This document shows positions 31,142-41,295 of a stretch of 64,000 bases of DNA, piece by piece. The DNA lies in contig NC_049980.1 in assembly GCF_000003815.2 (NCBI RefSeq), positions 9,141,594 through 9,205,593 of the forward strand, given 5' to 3'. The stretch comes from Branchiostoma floridae (Eukaryota; Chordata; Leptocardii; Amphioxiformes; Branchiostomatidae). The stretch's first letter is position 1. Each line of letters opens with the position of its first letter. The notes under the pieces are model-generated. The model did no database searches, was not told the origin of the DNA, and saw only the letters and a program-made list of their open reading frames with translations. The position numbers and the translations under genes were made by a program.

Positions 31142-34100
31142 ATGGCGTGTTTGTCGGAAGAGCAGCGCCATGTTTGTGACCTTGCCAATGAGTATAACAT
31201 TTTTATCACTGGTCGGGCGGGCAGTGGAAAATCAGTTGTCCTAAGGCAAGTGATTGCAAACATGGAAGCGAGATTTGGAAAAGAAGGTGTCGCTGTAGTG
31301 GCCCCGACTGGGAAAGCTGCACTGCTTATAGATGGCAGAACAATTCACAGTTTTTTCTGTTTGGGATTGGGGCAGAAAGAGGCTAGTGTCATCTACCAGC
31401 AGGTTTTGGCAGATAATGCATCTTTCCTGCGGATCCAGCAGGTTCAAGTTTTGATCTGTGATGAAGTTTCAATGCTGAGTGCCTCTCTGTTCAGCAAAGT
31501 AGACAGCCTCCTCAAACTTGTGAAAGGAAACAGTCTGCCCTTTGGGGGTGTCAGGTTGGTCCTTGCTGGGGATTTTTTCCAACTCCCCCCCATTGATAAG
31601 AGGGATGATCACACTCCTGACTACTGCTTTTTGCAGGAATCATGGCAAAAGGCTGTGGACCTGTGTGTTTTTCTGAGTGGTGTGTTCAGGCAGGATGATC
31701 CAAAATTCTTAGAGATGCTGGAGCACCTGAGACTTGGCCGTCGTACACCTGCATGTCTGGATCTGTTGGAGAACTTGACTCGGCCAATCCCCAAAGTAGA
31801 TGTCAGACTTTACTCATTGAAGCAAGACATGCACGTGTACAACCAGCAAAAACTGGACCAAATGGAGGGTAGTGAGAAACGTTTTGCTGCCCAGGACATG
31901 GGCAGAAAAAAAGGCAACCTTGATTCCCTATGTCAGGCTCCTTTTGTACTCTGTCTCAAACCTGGTGCCCCAGTTGTACTCCTCCAGAACTTATTTGACA
32001 TTTCACCAAGACTTGTCAATGGGTTAGGAGGAACAGTAAGTGGGTTTTCTAATGGTCATCCTGTGGTAACATTTGACACAGGAGAGACTCATACCATACA
32101 ACCCCATATGTTTGGTTTCTATGACAATGGTCAGTTGATTGCTGCCAGGCTGCAGTACCCATTGCAGTTAGGGTTTTCAATGACCGTACATAAAAGCCAG
32201 GGTAGTTCCATTCAACATTTGGAAATCGCAGATGTCCACATGTTTGCTCCCGGGCAGCAGTATACAGCGTACACAAGGGCAACATCACCCAATACGTTAC
32301 GTGTACTGCCAGGCTACAACAAGTATGCTCTGAAGCCACACACACATGTAATACATTTCTATGAGTCCTCTGTTCGTCTCCTGGCAGACTTGGTGACTCC
32401 AAGAGTTTCCAAGTCTATTTTGTCAAGTACCCCAGTTCAGGAGAGTGTAAGTGGACCCAGTGATAATGTTGATGTTACTTGTGTAAGGCATGAGCAAACA
32501 TATGACCCCATCCATGTCCCAGATGGGTATGACACTAGAAGTATTCTGCATTTATTCAATGAAGATGTAGGTCCATTTCCAAACCTGTTGAACTATGTAG
32601 CAAACTTGGACCCCAACAATGAGGGCATCCAATCTATGGTTGCGTACCTAATCTTCAGAACTGAAGAAATGTTCTCTGATGGGGTAACAGTTGACAAGAA
32701 GAAGGGGGTTGATGTAATCCCAAGAAAGGCATTTACGTCACACATTTCAAAGATCTTGACCATTGTTGATGAACAGGAGACGCGGGGTAGATGGGGCCTC
32801 ATCTCCAGTACTATACCTTCAGAGGTAGCCAACACTCTCCTCAATAGACTAGTAACTGTGATTTACAAACATGTGGCTAAAATCAGAGACCCTGTCTCAG
32901 AGATGAAGGAGAAGTTGGAGGGAGAGCTACAGGGTATTCAACCTGACACAACCCATTTTGACATGTCCAAACAAAACTGTGGAAAGGTGAGATATTTGAT
33001 GGGGTGGGCAGTATTCCGTCTCATAGCAAACCTAGACACAGAATTGAAGTCTGCACTTAAGACTGCAGCTAAATCTTCTGGAGCAAATGAGGCCAAGATT
33101 GCTGAATTAAGGCAAATGAAGGCCCTCTGCTGTGCTTTGAGAGCAGATCACGCTACACTGCAAGTCAAGTCCAGATTTCCATACAGCCTGGAGCATGTTA
33201 ACCGAAAGAACAGAGGTGGACTTTTCTTCGTAAACGATAACCTGTTTCTGTTTGGAATGTCCCTCGAATCCCTTTGTGGCAAACTGTTCAAAGTCGAAAC
33301 TGTTGACATTTTGGGGAAAGAAGCCACAATGATTCTTTCGGGTATTGTGAAGAACAATGCACTTTTGAAAACATTATTCCTCCAGTACCTAGACCAAAAC
33401 TACAGTCCTGCAGTACATATTTCTCTGTCACACACTCCCATTCCTGTACCTGACACAATTGAAACTAACTCCAGTTCGCCTTTTGGACAGTCTGAAACTG
33501 GACCACATGTTGACAGTGACACAATTGAAACTATCTCCAGTTCTCCTTTTGGACAGTCTGAAACTGGACCACATGTTGACAGTGACACATTTGAAACTAT
33601 CTCCAGTTCTCCTTTTGGACAGTCTGAAACTGGACCACATGTTGACAGTGACACAATTGAAACTAACTCCAGTTCGCCTTTTGGACAGTCTGAAACTGGA
33701 CCACATGTTGACAGTGACACAATTGAAACTATCTCCAGTTCTCCTTTTGGACAGTCTGAAACTGGACCACATGTTGACAGTGACACATTTGAAACTATCT
33801 CCAGTTCGCCTTTTGGACAGTCGGAAACTGGACCACTTGTTGACAGTGACACAATTGAAACTAACTCCAGTTCGCCTTTAGGACAGTCGGAAACTGGACC
33901 ACATGTTGACAGTAACACATTTGAAACTAACTCCAGTTCTCCTTTTGGACAGTCGGAAACAGTCAAGGAGAAGGTCTATGAACGCATCATAGAGAAGTAT
34001 TTGCACATGAGGAACAAAGAGTTCTTGAGACCTTTGATGGAGAAATTAAACACACATAAGGAGACTGCGCTGCGCCCTGCACTACAGGCACAGGCAAAGA

Positions 34101-34714
34101 AAAATACACAATTGACTTTCAGAACATTCTTGGATGACAAAACTGACAAAAAAGACTTTACACATCTCCACCTGAAATCACTTGCTACCAAAGGGGTGGA
34201 CAGTTTCACTATCTTCACAGTAGTACAACTAAAGCTACTCTTATTCTGTTATGGGAAGGCCATCAAATCCCAGAGTAAAGAACACGTTAAGAGTATGCTA
34301 TGTGAAGAAGTGAGAAAAAATGAACACATGCTGTACCCTGATGAGCTGAATTCAAAAAATCTAGACATCATCAAAAAAGGTAATGTACCCAATGCGGCCA
34401 GTCAGTCTGTTGAGAGCCAGGGCTCAGAGGATAATGATTTGCAAAATATGCAGTCCCCAGAAGGAGCCACTCCAGGTAATGAAACAAACCAAACTGCGAC
34501 ACAAGACACACATGCCATTCGTCAGCGGGCCCGAAGGTTTAATCCATCACATGAGCAACTTGAAACGTTGACACAGGACCACATTAATGGCAACCCTGTC
34601 TGTTTACACCAAGTTAGAGCTAACCAATTTGGAGTATTGCCATCACAAATAAAACGGTGGCACACTTCATTCAAAAAGAGGAACACAGTAGCTAGAACTG
34701 AAGGGAATTCATAG
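31142..34714 (+). CDS. Pif1/RecD-type superfamily 1 DNA helicase encoded by the transposon
   Basis: A 1190-residue protein in one exon. The ATG lies one base after a likely splice acceptor. The helicase core has all the key motifs: Walker A GRAGSGKS (24-31), motif Ia APTGKAA (54-60), Walker B CDEVSM with D107/E108, motif III GDFFQLPP (143-150), motif V VHKSQG (349-354) and motif VI YTRAT (377-381). This predicts ATP-driven 5'-to-3' unwinding in the nucleus. Beyond residue 450 I recognise no family until eight tandem copies (the last partial) of a 22-residue repeat (771-940, core SSPFGQSETGP). The last 60 residues (about 1129-1185) look like a homeodomain-type helix-turn-helix (FNPSHEQLETL, then SQIKRWHTSFKKR) and may bind DNA. 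Neighbour: a convergent transposase within the same TIRs, so it probably assists transposition or repair of the excision site. Host PIF1 is an unlikely identity, because it is shorter and lacks these C-terminal parts. Confidence 0.92.
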   Translation: MACLSEEQRHVCDLANEYNIFITGRAGSGKSVVLRQVIANMEARFGKEGVAVVAPTGKAALLIDGRTIHSFFCLGLGQKEASVIYQQVLADNASFLRIQQVQVLICDEVSMLSASLFSKVDSLLKLVKGNSLPFGGVRLVLAGDFFQLPPIDKRDDHTPDYCFLQESWQKAVDLCVFLSGVFRQDDPKFLEMLEHLRLGRRTPACLDLLENLTRPIPKVDVRLYSLKQDMHVYNQQKLDQMEGSEKRFAAQDMGRKKGNLDSLCQAPFVLCLKPGAPVVLLQNLFDISPRLVNGLGGTVSGFSNGHPVVTFDTGETHTIQPHMFGFYDNGQLIAARLQYPLQLGFSMTVHKSQGSSIQHLEIADVHMFAPGQQYTAYTRATSPNTLRVLPGYNKYALKPHTHVIHFYESSVRLLADLVTPRVSKSILSSTPVQESVSGPSDNVDVTCVRHEQTYDPIHVPDGYDTRSILHLFNEDVGPFPNLLNYVANLDPNNEGIQSMVAYLIFRTEEMFSDGVTVDKKKGVDVIPRKAFTSHISKILTIVDEQETRGRWGLISSTIPSEVANTLLNRLVTVIYKHVAKIRDPVSEMKEKLEGELQGIQPDTTHFDMSKQNCGKVRYLMGWAVFRLIANLDTELKSALKTAAKSSGANEAKIAELRQMKALCCALRADHATLQVKSRFPYSLEHVNRKNRGGLFFVNDNLFLFGMSLESLCGKLFKVETVDILGKEATMILSGIVKNNALLKTLFLQYLDQNYSPAVHISLSHTPIPVPDTIETNSSSPFGQSETGPHVDSDTIETISSSPFGQSETGPHVDSDTFETISSSPFGQSETGPHVDSDTIETNSSSPFGQSETGPHVDSDTIETISSSPFGQSETGPHVDSDTFETISSSPFGQSETGPLVDSDTIETNSSSPLGQSETGPHVDSNTFETNSSSPFGQSETVKEKVYERIIEKYLHMRNKEFLRPLMEKLNTHKETALRPALQAQAKKNTQLTFRTFLDDKTDKKDFTHLHLKSLATKGVDSFTIFTVVQLKLLLFCYGKAIKSQSKEHVKSMLCEEVRKNEHMLYPDELNSKNLDIIKKGNVPNAASQSVESQGSEDNDLQNMQSPEGATPGNETNQTATQDTHAIRQRARRFNPSHEQLETLTQDHINGNPVCLHQVRANQFGVLPSQIKRWHTSFKKRNTVARTEGNS
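33452..33961 (+). repeat. Eight-copy 66 bp tandem repeat within the helicase ORF
   Basis: Seven full 66 bp units and a final partial unit, near-identical, each encoding a 22-residue unit (DTIETNSSSPFGQSETG then PHVDS) with I/F and N/I alternation at fixed places. The alternation forms a higher-order pattern, suggesting that units were duplicated in blocks. Open frames on the other strand and frame are shadows of it. Confidence 0.97.
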
Positions 34715-35456
34715 GTGCTAAACAATAGTAGAAGCAACAATACCTGAGAAACATGTTAATTTTGGAAATACCGCCCTTTCCAAAAATACATTTCATTTCT
34801 TAATCTTATTTACATATATACATGTAGTACATTTTTGTAAGCCGCTTCGCTCAATTGACAGTATTGATATGGAACATATGAGAAAAGTCTGCAGAAGATG
34901 TACATGTAGTGGGCAGTTAAGCTTACAATTGTACTAGACTATAGATAATCTGCAGATTTAACTTTTGATGCTAAGTGCAATATACATGTATGTGACTTGT
35001 CTCTTAGTCACAGATAACATGTGCCAACCTATAAACTCAGGAAATTCTACTTCATTGTGACAACACATTTAATTGATTTGTTGTTAATTCACTGTGTAAC
35101 TATTTTCCATTGTATTGTACATGTAGTGGGCAGTTAAGCTTACAATTGTACTAGACTATAGATAATCTGCAGATTTAACTTTTGATGCTAAATGCAATAT
35201 ATGTCTCTTAGTCACAGATAACATGTGCCAACCTATACACTCAGGAAATTCTACTTCATTGTGACAACACATTCAATTGATTTGTTGTTAATTCACTGTG
35301 TAACTATTTTCCATTGTATTGAGCTTTTAATGTTATAACTTTTAGAATAAGATAAGTGGGTTTTTGACGAATGTGAAAAACAAACCCATTGAGTACTGTA
35401 GGTGTATTGAAGTACTAGAGGTGGAAGTCTGTGTTTTGCTTGAAAATGTTTTTGAC
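34715..35456. other. Spacer between convergent helicase and transposase genes
   Basis: It holds the 3' UTRs of both genes and the 217 bp tandem duplication described separately. The open frames at 35342-35561 overlap the likely last transposase exon and are otherwise unrecognised. Confidence 0.5.
34901..35321. repeat. 217 bp tandem duplication between the convergent genes
   Basis: The unit 34901-35117 (starting TACATGTAGTGGGCAGTTAA) is repeated at 35118-35321 with very few differences, apart from a loss of about 13 bp around ACATGTATGTGACTTG. High identity implies a recent duplication. Confidence 0.93.
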
Positions 35457-38400
35457 TCAGTACTTTCTGGATGCATTGCCATTCCGGACCTTGAACGAGC
35501 GGCAGTGGATGTATCCATTGACAGATGGACCTGTGTTAGAAAATGCAATGTAACAGATTAGTTTGTAGCTTACATGACAACATAGTTATGGACACAATTA
35601 GATATTATTTGAATTACTTCTCTTTAACTAGTTTAATAATAGAAACTCTGCCACCTTAAGAAACATCTGCCTCCTATAGCTATTGACACTGAAGAAACAG
35701 GTAAGAAAGTTCATTGTGACTTTCATTGTAGTACATGTAAATGATAAAACAGAAAGACAAAATGTGAAACATAGAAGCTGAAATTGACATGAATTTCTGT
35801 GGTTTAATCAGGCTGGTGAACCTATAGAGAGCACAGTTCTTTTTACACAAACAAAAAGTGTACCACTTAATGCAACACAAACATTGGCTCTGTGAATTAT
35901 ACAGCTGTATTGTAGAAATTATTAAACATTAGACAACAATGATAACGGTCATAATTGTGATAATGATGGAGTATATGGTAGTAATTATTTTACCTACCAT
36001 ACTGTAAAACAGTTGGGTTGGTGTTACTTCCATTGGACGCACGTACACAACCAAACATATTTTCCAGGGCATCTTGGTTGGTGCTGGCAGAGATAACCCC
36101 CATCCCAGGAAACTGGGCTGTCATGGTGCGGATGTATGATTTGTAACCCAGTACCATTGAGCAGAGGTCAAAATGTAATTTGTCCGAAATGAACGATTTG
36201 TTTCTTTCCTTTGCCGTTAGGTTCTCACGTTCTTTTACTTCCTCTTCCCAGTCTAGAAACCACTGAAGTGCACCGTCGAGTTGAACCAACCTCGGATCAT
36301 CCATTGTTCTAAGTACACAAGATAAAAGACAATCAACAAGAGCAAATGCAAACAAAGCCAGGTAGGTTGACTCTCTTTTCTATGACGGGTATTAAGCGCA
36401 TTGCTACACATACATGCTTGCATAAGTAATTATAGGTAACAACTTCATTATGAGTACTTATAGAGTCAGACCGATGAAAGGCCTTTTGTTGTTGTAATGG
36501 GTAGAATGTACAAAAAATGTATCGTGCTCATACAGTTATGGAAAAAAATCTGAATCAAGTCAGTGAAGGAAATCATTTGCCAATTTCGACAATTCATGAA
36601 ATGAAAGACCTTGTGATGATGTGTAATAGAAGCTTTCTAACCTTATAGGCTTGGTGTTTGCAAATGTCTTCACAAACACATTAGCTGCAGACAGGTACTG
36701 CCGGGTTGCACTCATTGAGTCAGCATCTCCATTCTTGTCTTGCTTAAACTCCTGGTAATTCTAAAGTATAAGGGCCGGAGTAGAACATGACATTTAGAAA
36801 ATATTTTGACATAAGTACACGTACAATGTCGGGGCTATACCTGCTCTAGTGCAGGTGACATTCAAAATTGTCTGGACCAGCACCTCTTCTTTTCTTTCTC
36901 TAAACAAAATGAACTCCTTAGAATTATTTTCACAAAGCAAAGATGCAGATGGGAAACTCACGTCCAACAATTCAATCATGCCGTCACTGAAAATGTCAGA
37001 TGCTAGATGGTTGCGCATCCGTGTGGCTGGGGTTAGCAGAAAGTGTTGGTCCTTGATCCTGCAGGAGGTCACTGGCGCCCTCGCATTGGTCTTGTCGTGC
37101 AGGTACGACTCCTTGAGATGCGACCAAAGGATGTGCTTTCCGCTAACTTGGAAGCATCTCGCTGAACCTGCCATGGTGCTCTTCTCCAGGTTATTTCGTA
37201 GCTTTTTGATGTTGTGCTGAAAATATATAACATGCAAGGACTTAGTCTTTAAAGGATAGAGTTACATATACCTAAGTTAGGAGTTTTAAATAAGCCAAGG
37301 GATTGCAGTTATATGTCAAAAGTCTGCCATCATTGTCAACATGTACATGTTGTGTACATAGCATGTTCAAGTAATCCCTGCATAGTTAAAAGACTTACTG
37401 GTGGGTCCATGATGAATGAGTAGTTCCCCTCCCCGTAGATGTTGTCTATGCTGAACTTCCTTGAGATTGCATCTTCTTTCGACTCAAAATGTCCCATGAT
37501 GAAGTCACGATTGGCCTGCCCACCGTCACATACACAAGCATGGGAGAAGAAGCGGTACTGCTTCAGGTAAAACACACTGTCCCAGTGGCTCATGTATATG
37601 TTGATTGGAGCGATTTCCGTTGTTGGATACCACGCAAAGGGGAAGAAGAAGCCCTCGCATCCCTTGAAGGCCACCTGAAAGACGTGGGTGGCCATCTCAG
37701 CCTTTTGTTCGCCTGCAAGTAACGTAATTGAACGAAAAAAAATTATTATGTGTATATTTCTCGTAGTCAAGTACAAATTTGATGAGTTGATATTAGGTAA
37801 CCCAAAGCAGAGGTAGTTAGCCTGGGTATCAATTTATGCCCAATATTCCAAAGGAAAGAGACTTCTGCTTATCCAGAAATCAACAGAGTTAATTGAAAGC
37901 CTTACCAGCAGTCTGAAGTGATTTCATGCTGTGGTAAAAGTCTCCCAGGTCCACAAAGCCTGCAATTTCAAACTCATCTCCCACTCGACGCAGCTGGACA
38001 CTTCCCTGATATTATCAGTACAAAAAAAACAAACTTTTAGTTAGCAAAAGTGCCTGTAGTCATAGACATGCACAAATACCTTTTGATAATAATATATAAA
38101 TGGTTGTAAGGCAACACATAACATTAGCATCAAGGACATTCTGTTGAAAATTCATGAAAGTAAGAGTTGCAGCAAATTACATAAAATACTCTAAATACAT
38201 GTATGGTTATTTTCATATAGGCTTTCCAAATGTGAATTGTCATGTGTATTTTAAAACAGAAAAGTCACCCACCTGTATTTTCATCTCGTCAAAGACAATG
38301 AACCCATGCCGCCCTCTTTCAGTCACCCCTTGTTCCTCAGCCTCTTTGTCCATCCACTTCAAGACTTCTGTGTGTAATCCTGGCTTCTGATTAACTTTGT

Positions 38401-41074
38401 TCTTCTTGTATCGCAGAAGTCTCTCAGATGGCAGCTTCAGGAATCCACTGTTTTGAAGGTCTGCGTAGCCCTGCTTGCTCCGCTGCCAGAGTTGAAGACA
38501 GACGTCCAAGAACCTGAGGTATGGAATAGATTCTGTTAGTTTTGTTTTCACACCAAGGATTAGAAACTTGTGTATGTACATGGTAAGTCAGTAGAAATGT
38601 ATTTAAGTGACAAAAATAACTGTTCATGACAAAGGACCATTTTCTGAACCTGATATATGAAATCAGTTAGAGTCAATATGTCCTTCAAAACCATCAGCTT
38701 GACACACACTATGAGTTACATGGAATGAAAATGTGAAGGGACTACCTATTTTTCCTTCTTCCTGTCTATATCTACTGTTCATTTATACTGATCTCTTGTT
38801 AAAAAATCTATTGAAAATATGAACGGATATTGCTTCATACAGTGTGTAACATGATAAGCCAAAGAATGAGTCTTGATACTAATTGAGAAATAGTTTCTAA
38901 GCAATATGATAACAATGAGAACTCACTCTGTATTCCATTCGTTCCGCTTGTTCTGGACGTGGTCTCTCTGAATTGTCCACAGGAGCCTCTTTCTGTGATC
39001 GTTTGGAAACAGTTTGGCCACATTGTCATCCATTGTATTAAAAATCTCAGTAATGTCCTTGTGATCTTCCTTTGCTAGCCGTACAGACTCTTTTAAGCTG
39101 GCGTACCTTGCTTTGTAATAGTCAGTTCTATCTTCCGATCTTACTCGTCTTACTTGTTCTTGATTGTACTTCTCCTTCTTGTCTTGTTCGCTTAGATAAT
39201 CCCATCTTGTTTTTTTTGCAGGAACCTGGGGGATGTCACCAGACGTACGTTTCAGTTTCTCTCTTCGCCAGCGGGCCTGCTTTACCGCAGACCGCAGACT
39301 TTCGCATTTTGTGCAGCGAGTGACCTTTGATCCCGCAAGGGCAGGAACCAGCTGGCTGCATTGGAGAGATCTCAGGATCTTCTGTGGTTCCTCTGATCCC
39401 TCACCGGAGACAGATTCGGTCACAGCCTTCAGTGCTGGGTATTCTGTTGAAGTGTAGATGTTGCCTTGTAGACCCTCACATGCAGGGATATTGCTGATGT
39501 GTTTGAGGATACTTTCAAAGTCTTCGATACTGCTAATACGATCAGTCATGCCCAACTTTGTCAGATTTATCTGCACACCATTGTACGTGGCAGATATATC
39601 GAGGGAGTCAGTTATAGTCAATACTCTGCAGGGCTTGAGGCCGTTGATGAACTTGGGTTCCACCTTGTAGACTTGAACTGAATTGTCGAACTTGTTGGCA
39701 CACCAGGTTCTGGCATATTCCCCATTCCTGACAAACTCCAGTAGGTGGCCAGTTGTGACTGAAGATGTACATGTTGATGAATCAAAAGTGGGGGAGATGT
39801 TCTCCTTGTTGTCAAACTTGAACAGGTTGAAGAAGAATGATGTGGAAACTAGTTAAGGTTAAAGAGTTGAGACGATTATGTATATAAAAAAAACGTTATT
39901 TTTGTTAATTTAGTACCTTAAGATACAAAGACACTATATCAAAGAACAACCTAAGAAACAGTGTATCTATAGGTAGAGTTCACACAAAGAAATGTTATTT
40001 TTGCACCTGTATCTATAGCACCATATTGTTAAATGTTGCATGCACAAGTTGTCTTTATCAAAGACATTTATTTTTTTAACTTTATAGTTATATAGCTATA
40101 GTTATATAGCAACTTGGCAGTGCATTAGAGTCAGGTTTCTAGTTTATGAAATATATGTCATATCAGTAGCTGAATGCCTGTTGGAGATATAGTTGTAAAT
40201 TATGTTCTGTTGAAGTTTTGGAAAAAGTTTTTTTCACATATATTTATACAAGAGAGTTTATATTTGTGATATTTATATATTTGTTCATTAAAAAGTTTCA
40301 AAGAAGTTTATTTTAGTCACTTCTTATAGCATATTCTCACTCATTCCCATCAATAAAAAAAAGTTTACACGATTTAGATGACATCTCTAATCTAACAATA
40401 TACAACTGCATATCATCCAAGGATATTTTAGGCCATCGACGGTCTTCAGTCTTTTCTTGACCACAGTAGGGAAACACTCCTTGATGGCCCTCCCAAAATG
40501 CTCCATGGAAATGCCATCTCCGTACGCTGTGCAGTATGTACTGTAGGCATCCGAGACCCTCACATGGTGTCCATCTTTTTGGCCAAATATGTTCCTAATC
40601 CTAAAAAATAAAGAATTATCAGACTGTAAATATAGTCACATTTATTTACGCCACCCCTCCACCCCCCTCCCACAAATGACTCGTCGTAAAAAAAACGCAT
40701 CGGTAGTTTATTTACCAAAACGCTGGCACTAACCACATGTAATCGTTATACTCATCGATGCATTATTCTTGTAGAACGGTCCATACTCGCTAAAATGCCA
40801 TCTGTTTCACGAGATCTGTATTCCTAAGGAGGTTGGTATTCCTATCTCAGTTCTTACTTCCGGGTTGGCGACGTTACCGATCACGAAAATCAGACGAAAG
40901 CAGTGGAAAAAACACGGTCAAAACGTACCTGCAGTGCAGCGTAGCTTTTGTCAGCATGTTGAAACCCTTAAACTTCTCAAATAGTACCACGAAAACCGAC
41001 AAGGCGCCTAAACGGGCCCGCCGTACGATCCCACACCACAACACAGATCGAAAACACGGTAAGTGGTAACTCAC
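35457..41074 (-). CDS. P-element/THAP9-type transposase with N-terminal winged-helix-like domain
   Basis: Ten exons on the minus strand: 41074-40929, 40600-40404, 39848-38927, 38513-38273, 38005-37906, 37712-37399, 37216-36821, 36760-36642, 36308-35998, 35530-35457. Together they give 939 residues (or 900 from the ATG at 40957). All introns are GT-AG and in phase. The donor of exon 7 is uncertain, because 36841 is a better splice site but out of phase. The second exon resembles an RFX/D5-type winged helix (VRVSDAYSTYC, then HFGRAIKECFPTVVKKR). Exon 3 has a C-x2-C (RCTKCESL) and a basic region. The RNase-H-fold core shows LKLPSERLL, catalytic D497 (FDEMKIQ), FVDLGD, D598 (CDGGQAN), the GTP-domain start MDPPHNIKKLRNNL, and E894 (NQDALENMFGCVR), the P/THAP9 signature. 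It would cut and join the element's ends. No C2CH THAP finger was found. Confidence 0.85.
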
Positions 41075-41257
41075 ATCAGGGAGACCGGTTGCTTACCCAT
41101 CCAACATTTAAACTTAGGGGGAAGGCGGCGCAAAGGATGACGGGAAATACTCGCGCTAAGGATGACGGGAGCATCTGACGACGTACTTCCGGATAGGCGG
41201 TAAACGGCGCACTCATGTTACCGCGGCAGACAGCGCGCGCGGTAGGGTTCCTGTCAC
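40930..41257 (-). promoter_or_regulatory. Presumed promoter and 5' end of the transposase gene
   Basis: Only about 180 bp separate the right TIR from the first possible ATG (41074). This GC-rich stretch contains a direct repeat GGATGACGGGA (about 41135 and 41160) and an alternating GCGCGCGC tract near 41235. The promoter and transposase binding sites must lie here if the gene model is right. A plus-strand GTAAGT at 41059 has no supported exon. Confidence 0.35.
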
Positions 41258-41288
41258 TCAACAAAAACTCATTGGCCTACCGCCCATG
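41258..41288 (-). repeat. Right terminal inverted repeat of the P-like transposon
   Basis: Read on the minus strand it contains TAGGCCAATGAGTTTTTG. It is followed on the plus strand by the target duplicate ATCTGGG at 41289-41295. Confidence 0.92.
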
Positions 41289-41295
41289 ATCTGGG

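Larger units (their letters stand above)
29726..41288. mobile_element. Complete P-superfamily-like DNA transposon carrying a Pif1-type helicase
   Basis: The left end reads CATAGGCGCTAGGCCAATGA (29726 on). The complement of the right end reads CATGGGCGGTAGGCCAATGA (41288 inward). Similarity continues through TTCTTGTTGA / TTTTTGTTGA, giving TIRs of about 31 bp with four or five mismatches. ATCTGGG flanks both sides directly (29719-29725 and 41289-41295). If the last G of the right end is counted as target, the duplication is GATCTGGG, 8 bp. Ends of about 31 bp starting CAT and a duplication of 7-8 bp agree with the P superfamily, as does the transposase inside. The element is 11563 bp and contains two convergent genes: helicase (plus) and transposase (minus). 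GC-rich subterminal repeats (CCCGAAGGTCGG, GCGAAGCCGACCAATC) lie at 29815-29950. No later insertion or frame damage was seen in the genes, which suggests recent arrival. Confidence 0.92.

Noticed and set aside
33400-33966. Long repetitive open frames on the minus strand and in another plus frame over the helicase repeat
   Set aside because: They are shadows of the 66 bp tandem repeat, whose length is a multiple of three. The true frame continues on both sides as the helicase.
31142-34714. Helitron (Rep-helicase) as the source of the Pif1-like helicase
   Set aside because: There is no Rep/HUH nuclease motif, the element has inverted repeats and a target duplication, and the partner gene is a P-type DDE transposase.
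40833-41069. Plus-strand frame with a GTAAGT donor near the right end of the transposon
   Set aside because: No partner exon exists before the right TIR and the sequence overlaps the first transposase exon, which is supported by phase on the other strand.
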